Positions 27,104 through 32,274 of a DNA stretch of 32,274 bases are shown piece after piece. The translations under genes and the position numbers were made by a program. Source of the DNA: an uncultured bacterium (GTDB taxonomy: Bacteria; Verrucomicrobiota; Kiritimatiellia; PWTM01); assembly GCA_937139365.1 (NCBI GenBank), contig CAKZPT010000115.1, positions 1 to 32,274 on the forward strand. Reading direction: 5' to 3'. Under the pieces are notes generated by a model. That model worked only from the letters and a program-made list of their open reading frames with translations, ran no database searches and was not told where the DNA came from. How positions within the stretch are numbered: position 1 is the first letter of the stretch; each line of letters begins with the position of its first letter.

Positions 27104-27860
27104 ACTTCGGCCCAGCGGCGGCTACCGCGATACGGCCAGCTTCCAGACGGCGACGATCGTCTACGACGCGACCTACTGGTTCTGTGAGAAGTTCCTCGAC
27201 CCGCATTCGCGCACGGTGGACCAGATGGTGCAGGCCGCCCGATCCGGCCGCCAGAACATCGCGGAGGCCAGCCGCGCCGCCGCCACCTCCTCGCAAACCG
27301 AACTGCGCCTGCTCAACGTCGCGCGCGCCAGCCTGGAGGAACTCCTGCTCGATCTTGAGGATTTCCTCCGCCACCGGCACTTGCCGCAATGGGCGCCCGA
27401 CGCGCCGGAGGCCTTGGCCGTGCGGCAAGTCCCGCAGCGCTTCCGGCAGAACCGGTCGGATCAGTCGGATCGGTCGGATCTGACCGATCTGACGGATCGA
27501 CAGCGCTGGGCGCTCTACGCGCCTTGGCTGGAACACGCCGACCCCGCCGTGCGGGCCAATGCCCTCATCTGCCTCATCCACCAGGCGAATTTCCTGCTCG
27601 ATCAGCAGATCGCCGCGCTGGAGCGGGCCTTCATCGAAGGCGGCGGCTATAGCGAACAACTCGCCGCCGCCCGGCTCGCCGAGCGGCAACGCCGCAAACA
27701 TGATCCGTCGGATCCGTCGGATCCGTCCGATCGCATCCCCAACTGCCCCAACTGCGGCAAACCCATGGTCCTGCGCACGGCGAAAGCGGGCAAGAATGCG
27801 GGCCGGCAGTTCTGGGGCTGCACCGGCTACCCGGATTGCAAGGGAACCGTGCCCGTATGA
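27096..27860 (+). CDS. Four-helix-bundle protein with topoisomerase-type zinc finger
   Basis: The 254-residue protein begins with a helical region (about 10-95: TATIVYDATYWFCEKFL, then QMVQAARSGRQNIAEASRA) that matches the 23S-IVS/four-helix-bundle family, here of the longer 'suffix' type. The second half has another helical part (about 135-200). A topoisomerase I-type C4 zinc ribbon closes it: Cys217, Cys220, Cys242, Cys248 in CPNCGKP and FWGCTGYPDCKG. Two Asp-x-Ser micro-repeats (27453-27497, 27702-27732) form the linkers between these parts. The zinc ribbon suggests single-strand DNA binding. Position between helicase and methylase, with overlaps of 8 and 4 bases, suggests it is an adaptor of the complex; its role is unknown. 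Confidence 0.85.
   Translation: MPKLRPSGGYRDTASFQTATIVYDATYWFCEKFLDPHSRTVDQMVQAARSGRQNIAEASRAAATSSQTELRLLNVARASLEELLLDLEDFLRHRHLPQWAPDAPEALAVRQVPQRFRQNRSDQSDRSDLTDLTDRQRWALYAPWLEHADPAVRANALICLIHQANFLLDQQIAALERAFIEGGGYSEQLAAARLAERQRRKHDPSDPSDPSDRIPNCPNCGKPMVLRTAKAGKNAGRQFWGCTGYPDCKGTVPV
27453..27497 (+). repeat. Nine-base micro-repeat, five units, in the 4HB gene
   Basis: The units are CGGTCGGAT, CAGTCGGAT, CGGTCGGAT, CTGACCGAT and CTGACGGAT. They read SDQSDRSDLTDLTDR between the two helical parts of the protein. Most junctions create GATC. The same unit type occurs at four other places in this operon and not clearly elsewhere in the window. Confidence 0.85.
27702..27732 (+). repeat. Nine-base micro-repeat, three units, before the zinc finger
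   Basis: Units are GATCCGTCG, GATCCGTCG and GATCCGTCC, then GATC once more. They are read DPSDPSDPSDR, just ahead of the first zinc-ribbon cysteines. Every unit contains GATC. Confidence 0.85.
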
Positions 27861-30800
27861 ACAAGCAACAAGCTGCCCAACTCATCAAGGACACCTTCAC
27901 CCGGCCCTTCGACCGGGACCGCTTCCGCCGGTTCGCCATCAACCTGCTGAACCGCATGGACGAGTCCAAGAAGACCTCCATGCAGGTGCCGGACGCCTTT
28001 GCCGCGCACGTGAAAAGCTGTCAACGGCTGGCCACGTATACCGATCCCACCGGCGAGTTGATGGACGTTCTCGTCGTTCACCTGACCGAGGATTGGAAGA
28101 TCGATCGCACCCGCACCGCCCTGCGCGATTTCGTGGCCCACAAACTCAAGCGTGGCGAACATTACAAGGAAGCGGGCCTGGTCGCGTTTGTGTCGCCGGA
28201 CGCCGCACGCTGGCGGCTCTCCTATGTCCGGATGCAGTACGAGTCCGTCCGCGACCCGAAAACCGGACTCATCAAGCCCGAAGAAAAAGTCACCCCCGCC
28301 CGCCGCTTTTCCTACCTCGTCGGCGAAGGCGAAAGCTGCCACACCGCGCAGACCCGGTTTCTCGACCTTCTCCAGGACACCGCCACTGATCCCACGCTCG
28401 CGCAGATCGAGGAAGCCTTCAGCGTCGAGGCCGTCACCAAGGAATTCTTCGGCGAGTACGCGGAGCTTGTCGGTGCCATCAACGCCGCCCTTGAAAAGAT
28501 GGTCGCCAAGGACAAGACGCTCCGCGACGAGTTCACCGCGAAGGGCGTCAACACCGTGGACTTCGCCAAGAAACTCCTCGGGCAGATTGTCTTTCTCTAT
28601 TTCCTCCAGAAAAAAGGCTGGCTCGGTGTCGAGAAAGGGAAGGACTGGGGCACCGGCCCGCGCGACTTCCTCCGGCGGCTCGTGGATCAGGCGGATCGGT
28701 CGGACCAGTCGAATCTTTTCAACGATGTTTTCGAGCCCCTTTTCTACGACACCCTCGCCACGGACCGGGGCCACGAGGCGTGGTGCAGCCGCTTCAACTG
28801 CCGCATCCCGTTTCTGAACGGCGGTCTGTTCGAGCCGCTGAACGGCTACGACTGGGAGAAAACCGACATCCTCATCCCGAACCGGCTATTCACGAACAAC
28901 GAGGTTGTTGAAGAAGGCGTCACCGGGACCGGCGTCCTCGACGTGTTCGACCGCTACAACTTCACCGTCAACGAGGCCGAACCGCTGGAAAAAGAGGTCG
29001 CCATTGACCCGGAAATGCTCGGAAAGGTTTTCGAGAATCTGATCGAGGAAAACCGGCGCAAAGGGCTGGGCGCGTTTTACACCCCGCGCGAGATCGTCCA
29101 CTACATGTGCCAGGAAAGCTTGATCAACTACCTGGAAACAGCCGTCACCACCGTTCCTCGCGCCGACATCGAAACCTTCGTCCGCCTCGGCGAGCAGATT
29201 TCGCACTACGAGGCGGTGGACGCGAAATATGCCGTCAAGATGCCCAAGAGCATCATCGCCCATGCGAAGGCGCTGGACGATGCGCTCAAGACGATCACCG
29301 TCTGCGATCCCGCGGTCGGCTCCGGCGCATTCCCGGTCGGCATGATGACCGAAATCGTCCGCTGCCGCATGGCCCTGAACCCCTTCTTCGATGCCTCCAA
29401 TCCGTCGGATCAGTCGGCCCGCACCCCCTATCACTTCAAGCGCCACGCCATTCAGAACTCCCTCTACGGCGTGGACATTGACTCCAGCGCCGTCGAAATC
29501 GCCAAGCTCCGGCTTTGGCTCTCTTTGGTTGTGGACGAGGAGGACGTGAAGCAGATCAAGCCGCTCCCGAACCTCGATTACAAGATCGTGTGCGGCAACT
29601 CGTTGCTGGGGGTTGAGAAGGACCTCTTCAACCAGGAAGCCTTCAACCGGCTCGAAAAGCTGAAATCCCTCTTCTTCGATCAGTCAGATCAGTCTGAAAA
29701 GGCCGCCCTGCGCCGCCAGATCAACGAAATCATCCGCCAACTCACCCGCGACCGCGAGACCTTCGACTTCGAGATTTTCTTCTCCGAGGTCTTCCACCAA
29801 AAAGGCGGCTTCGATGTCGTCATCGCCAATCCGCCGTATGTCTCGGTTAAGAAGTTCGCGAGAACCGCGCAGCAGATGGAATGGAAGCGCCGGTTCAAGA
29901 CTTTTGCCGCGCGGGGCGACATTTACTGTTTCTTTTACGAGCGCGGGTTGGGGCTCCTCCGCGACGATGGCGTCTTGACGTTCATCAGTTCCAACAAGTT
30001 CCAGCGTGCAGGATATGGCATGGGCTTGCGCCAGTTGCTGGCATCCCAACGAATTCGCGCGTTGGTGGATTTTTGTGAACTGCCTGTCTTCGCCGCCGCC
30101 ACCGATCCCATGATCGTTGTGGTCAACAAAGGCGCTCCCGCCAAGAACCACGAAATACCCGTGGTGGTCATCAAGGATGAGGCGGAATTTGAAACCCTTC
30201 ATCAGTCCCTTGCGACGCGGGGCAACCTCTACAAGCCTGAACAACTCAAGGCTGACGGTTGGTCGCTCGAAGGCGGTGATGGCCTTGCCCTCGTGGACAA
30301 GCTGCGCTCAAAAGGAACGCCGCTCGGGCAGTACGTGAATGGCCGCTTCTACCGGGGTATATTGACCGGCCTGAACGAGGCCTTTGTAATCGACCGCGCC
30401 ACGCGCGACCGGTTGATTCGCGAGGACCGCAAATCGGCCGAACTCATCAAGCCGTGGATCCGGGGGCGGGACATTCATCGGTGGACGCACGAGTACCATG
30501 ACCTATACGTGATCCTTGTCCGGTATGAATTCCACACGGAGCTCAAACACTATCCCGCCATCCTTCGCCACCTGTCTCAGTTCTCCAAGGAACTTAAGGC
30601 ACGTGGGCAGTGCCAAACATCCCGGGATGGAGCGGCGGAGGGTCAGCATCATTGGCTGGAATTGGATAATAACCCCTCGCAATCCTACCTCGATGCCTTT
30701 ACAGAGCCGAAAATTGTTATCGCCGATATCGGCAAACTCCTGAAGGCGGCATGGTCTGAAGGGGGGCACGTCATTGGGAACACAGGCTACATTCTCCCTG

Positions 30801-30871
30801 GCGCGGAAAGAGCGCTACTCGCCGTCTTGCTGAGTTCCGTTGTTGACTGGTATGCCCGCATGACTTTTTAG
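27857..30871 (+). CDS. Eco57I-type N6-adenine DNA methyltransferase, cut by a TAG
   Basis: The 1004-residue frame starts MNKQQAAQLIKDTFTRPFD, the opening of large Eco57I/PglX-like methylases. Motif I DPAVGSGAF is at 484-492, and the catalytic NPPY is at 658-661, so it should methylate adenine N6. A TaqI-like target-recognition region follows (about 800-1000, with KPWIRGRDIHRW). I see no clear PD-(D/E)xK nuclease in the N-terminal 300 residues. ATG 27857 overlaps the previous stop (ATGA). TAG at 30869-30871 ends it after VVDWYARMTF, but the same frame then reads ALGDPWKGGRMRFINRNLV and the family's usual IPIP ending, so the full gene is 27857-31147 (1096 residues plus TAG). Loss of the tail could damage target recognition. 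Confidence 0.9.
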   Translation: MNKQQAAQLIKDTFTRPFDRDRFRRFAINLLNRMDESKKTSMQVPDAFAAHVKSCQRLATYTDPTGELMDVLVVHLTEDWKIDRTRTALRDFVAHKLKRGEHYKEAGLVAFVSPDAARWRLSYVRMQYESVRDPKTGLIKPEEKVTPARRFSYLVGEGESCHTAQTRFLDLLQDTATDPTLAQIEEAFSVEAVTKEFFGEYAELVGAINAALEKMVAKDKTLRDEFTAKGVNTVDFAKKLLGQIVFLYFLQKKGWLGVEKGKDWGTGPRDFLRRLVDQADRSDQSNLFNDVFEPLFYDTLATDRGHEAWCSRFNCRIPFLNGGLFEPLNGYDWEKTDILIPNRLFTNNEVVEEGVTGTGVLDVFDRYNFTVNEAEPLEKEVAIDPEMLGKVFENLIEENRRKGLGAFYTPREIVHYMCQESLINYLETAVTTVPRADIETFVRLGEQISHYEAVDAKYAVKMPKSIIAHAKALDDALKTITVCDPAVGSGAFPVGMMTEIVRCRMALNPFFDASNPSDQSARTPYHFKRHAIQNSLYGVDIDSSAVEIAKLRLWLSLVVDEEDVKQIKPLPNLDYKIVCGNSLLGVEKDLFNQEAFNRLEKLKSLFFDQSDQSEKAALRRQINEIIRQLTRDRETFDFEIFFSEVFHQKGGFDVVIANPPYVSVKKFARTAQQMEWKRRFKTFAARGDIYCFFYERGLGLLRDDGVLTFISSNKFQRAGYGMGLRQLLASQRIRALVDFCELPVFAAATDPMIVVVNKGAPAKNHEIPVVVIKDEAEFETLHQSLATRGNLYKPEQLKADGWSLEGGDGLALVDKLRSKGTPLGQYVNGRFYRGILTGLNEAFVIDRATRDRLIREDRKSAELIKPWIRGRDIHRWTHEYHDLYVILVRYEFHTELKHYPAILRHLSQFSKELKARGQCQTSRDGAAEGQHHWLELDNNPSQSYLDAFTEPKIVIADIGKLLKAAWSEGGHVIGNTGYILPGAERALLAVLLSSVVDWYARMTF
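28685..28711 (+). repeat. Nine-base micro-repeat, three units, in the methylase gene
   Basis: Units are GATCAGGCG, GATCGGTCG and GACCAGTCG, read DQADRSDQS. The insertion lies in the segment after RRLV and before NLFNDVF, in the same codon phase as the other copies. Confidence 0.75.
29399..29416 (+). repeat. Nine-base micro-repeat, two units, in the methylase gene
   Basis: Units AATCCGTCG and GATCAGTCG are read NPSDQS in a loop of the methyltransferase domain, after FFDAS and before ARTPYHFK. The codon phase is that of the other copies. Confidence 0.65.
29678..29695 (+). repeat. Nine-base micro-repeat, two units, in the methylase gene
   Basis: Units GATCAGTCA and GATCAGTCT are read DQSDQS, between LKSLFF and EKAALRRQ. 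Again the same phase; the copy is slightly diverged. Confidence 0.65.
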
Positions 30872-30901
30872 GCGCTTGGCGATCCGTGGAAGGGCGGCCG
30901 G

Positions 30902-31147
30902 ATGCGGTTCATAAACAGGAATCTCGTGACGATCCCCATCCCTTCTGCCTCCCCTGCCGACAAGGCCCGGCTGACGAAGCTGGCGGAGCGAGCGGCGAAG
31001 CAGGCCGAGGCGGAGGATGCGGCCGGACTGCGGGCGACGGAGCGGGAGATTGACGAGATCGTCTATCGCCTGTTCGACCTGACCCCGGACGAGATCGCGT
31101 ACATCGAGGATGTCGCTCGCCAGCGTCCGGGCAGCAGCGGGCAGTGA
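30902..31147 (+). CDS. Detached C-terminal tail of the methyltransferase
   Basis: The 81-residue reading frame from ATG 30902 is in the same frame as the upstream methyltransferase and separated only by TAG 30869-30871 plus ten sense codons. It starts MRFINRNLVTIPIPSAS, the closing motif of Eco57I/TaqI-type target-recognition domains, and continues with a charged helical tail (KLAERAAKQAEAEDAAG, then REIDEIVYRLFDLTPDEIAYIE) usual at the end of this family. On its own it is not a known functional protein. Its TGA overlaps the DUF3800 ATG (TGATG), which shows the operon was built with the full-length gene. Confidence 0.8.
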   Translation: MRFINRNLVTIPIPSASPADKARLTKLAERAAKQAEAEDAAGLRATEREIDEIVYRLFDLTPDEIAYIEDVARQRPGSSGQ

Positions 31148-32103
31148 TGAGGATTCGGAGTCCGATGACGGAACCTGATCTTTTCGGATACACCCAGCCT
31201 CCGGCCGAGCCGACCGAATACATCGTCTATCACGATGAATCCAAGGAGCCAGGATTCTGGCATATCTTCCTTTTTGTTCCCGAGGCAAGCCGCGGTGAAT
31301 TGATCGCGGCGCTTGAGGAGGCATGGCGGAACAGCGGGTACCATGGCCAACACCGCCACTACAGCGACCTTCGGAGCAGCTCCACCGGCCACAGCATGGC
31401 GGATTGTTGGCTTCAGATTCTTCATGCCTCTTTTCAGAAGAAGATCGGCTCAGGCATGCTGCCTTTTAGGACAGGCCAAGATCGCGCGCGTAGGAACCCA
31501 CCAAGAACCTTTTCACGTCCATTGGGGTGTCGGATGGCGGTTTTCCGAATCGAGAACGGGCTCAAGGACCTGAGCCCCTCGATGGATCAAACCCGTCGCG
31601 TTGAGCTGACCTTTCGGATGGGCTTGCAAGGGGCCTGCCATTACTTCCACGACGAAAACAACCCGATGGTGCTCCGCCATATTTACATCGACCGCGAGAG
31701 GCAGTATCAACGTCCGCTCGATAAAGAATGGATTCTGGAAAAGCTCCGGAAGAGGTTTCGAGACTACTGCCGGCTTCCCCGCGAATGCGGCATTGAAGGA
31801 GAAGCGGTAAGCGCCGAAGACCGGATCATTCTCGATGCCGCCGACATCTTGCTTGGGGTCATAAGGAATTTCTACATAACGCCCGATCTGTCCGCCCTGA
31901 ATCCACGCAGGGCTGAACATTGCCGAATGATTCAGCCACTGGTGGACGACATCGGAAAAGGACAGAAGCGCATGATCAACAGTCGGCTCGGCGTATTCGG
32001 AACCCTTTCGACTGCTCGCATTGAGGGCGATCAATGGATTTTCGCCCCGTTGCATAAAGAGACCGACAGTAACTTGTCGTCGCACCCAGAGCTGCCGCTG
32101 TAA
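31147..32103 (+). CDS. DUF3800-domain protein, last gene of the defence operon
   Basis: The 318-residue protein has the DUF3800 landmarks: YIVYHDES near the start, HYSDLRS, a later strand ending IYIDRER, and LDAADILLGVIRNFY toward the C-terminus. These acidic positions fit a predicted RNase H-like fold; activity is not established for most members. ATG 31147 overlaps the methylase-tail stop (TGATG), so I took it. ATG 31168 is also plausible because GGAG lies just upstream. A broken second copy lies at 145-547. The middle part (about residues 95-125) is Arg-rich and could hide a compensated frameshift, since the other frame there is also similar between the two copies. A nuclease role is inference. 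Confidence 0.85.
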   Translation: MRIRSPMTEPDLFGYTQPPAEPTEYIVYHDESKEPGFWHIFLFVPEASRGELIAALEEAWRNSGYHGQHRHYSDLRSSSTGHSMADCWLQILHASFQKKIGSGMLPFRTGQDRARRNPPRTFSRPLGCRMAVFRIENGLKDLSPSMDQTRRVELTFRMGLQGACHYFHDENNPMVLRHIYIDRERQYQRPLDKEWILEKLRKRFRDYCRLPRECGIEGEAVSAEDRIILDAADILLGVIRNFYITPDLSALNPRRAEHCRMIQPLVDDIGKGQKRMINSRLGVFGTLSTARIEGDQWIFAPLHKETDSNLSSHPELPL

Positions 32104-32117
32104 TATGTGGACTGTCA

Positions 32118-32145
32118 CGGCTGGCTTCATATGAAGTTCGAGCCG
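32118..32145. repeat. Conserved stem-loop downstream of DUF3800 copy B
   Basis: The arms CGGCT (32118-32122) and AGCCG (32141-32145) enclose the palindrome CTTCATATGAAG (32125-32136). It is identical in layout to 562-589. It lies 14 bases after the last stop of the operon, so it could end or protect the transcript; there is no T-run. Confidence 0.6.
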
Positions 32146-32198
32146 AAACAAGCGGAAATGCCGATAAGCAGCCACGGCACGTGAGGGGAAGAGAAGAC

Positions 32199-32266
32199 GC
32201 GCGCGCCCCCGAAAACGAAGACGAGAAGACGGGCGGAACGAACCGAGCGGCGAGAGCCGCCGTCGT
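32199..32266 (+). repeat. Dispersed hairpin (REP-like) repeat, copy 3
   Basis: This copy shares GCGCGCGCC, GAAAACGAAGACGAGAAGAC and GGGCGGAACGAACC with copy 2 (minus strand 22861-22931). Its hairpin is GCGGC (32247-32251), loop GAGA, GCCGC (32256-32260). It lies 95 bases after the DUF3800 stop. Together with copy 2 it flanks the operon as an inverted repeat. Confidence 0.75.
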
Positions 32267-32274
32267 CGCCTGAG

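Noticed and set aside
27857-28700. PD-(D/E)xK nuclease domain at the methylase N-terminus (type IIG enzyme)
   Set aside because: The region resembles the conserved N-terminus of large Eco57I-like methylases but I cannot point to a full D...ExK set.
27453-29695. CRISPR array
   Set aside because: The repeats are nine bases, directly tandem, inside coding sequence and without spacers; no cas genes are present.
23664-32103. Complete BREX, DISARM or type I restriction system
   Set aside because: PglZ, BrxC and BrxL, or DUF1998 DrmB, or HsdR/HsdS are not found; only the methylase and a helicase are shared in type.

Overview
The window is GC-rich bacterial DNA with dense, overlapping genes. I see no 16S or 23S rRNA, so the taxonomic call is inference. 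A PEP-CTERM sorting-signal protein, a pair of ebo-type genes, tandem SPFH/band-7 proteins, paired CNNM/CBS proteins and paired TTTTCCAA/TTGGAAAA palindromes fit the PVC superphylum, most likely Kiritimatiellota or Verrucomicrobiota. I hold that at moderate to low confidence.

Layout. The left edge (1-710) is scarred accessory DNA. It has the 5' end of an IS3-type transposase gene reading off the window, then a broken copy of a DUF3800 gene whose intact relative sits 31.2 kb away at the right edge, then a short hairpin repeat. From 873 to 22362 is ordinary chromosome: tRNA-Ser(TGA); a Tat-exported TIM-barrel isomerase-like protein behind a glycosyltransferase; a frameshifted secreted glycosidase-like pseudogene; an EboF-like/EboD-like pair; a cutA-CNNM-CNNM-NYN operon; a lipoprotein; two overlapping SPFH genes; alaS; tRNA-Tyr(GTA); glgB; and a PEP-CTERM protein whose signal peptide is cut off by an in-frame TAG.

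From 22363 to 23663 there is 1.3 kb with no convincing gene. It holds hairpins, an inverted copy of the dispersed repeat, two TTCCA-type palindromes and a candidate operator region. This leads into a tightly overlapping five-gene operon (23664-32103): small HTH protein, PLD-nuclease/SF2-helicase fusion, four-helix-bundle/zinc-finger protein, Eco57I-type adenine methyltransferase (cut by an in-frame TAG near its C-terminus) and DUF3800 protein. Consecutive genes overlap by 1-8 bases, so they should be translated together. I read this as a methylation-associated defence system: the methyltransferase would mark self DNA, the helicase-nuclease would act on unmarked DNA, the zinc-finger protein may bind DNA or bridge subunits, and DUF3800 is a candidate second nuclease. 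The gene set does not match the full BREX, DISARM or classical type I layouts I know. It is the best candidate here for a poorly described system.

Inverted copies of the hairpin repeat flank this operon (22861-22931 minus, 32199-32266 plus). A nine-base GATC-containing micro-repeat, always read as Asp-x-Ser, is scattered through two of its genes. The repeats, the duplicated DUF3800 end and the IS remnant point to past gain, loss and rearrangement.
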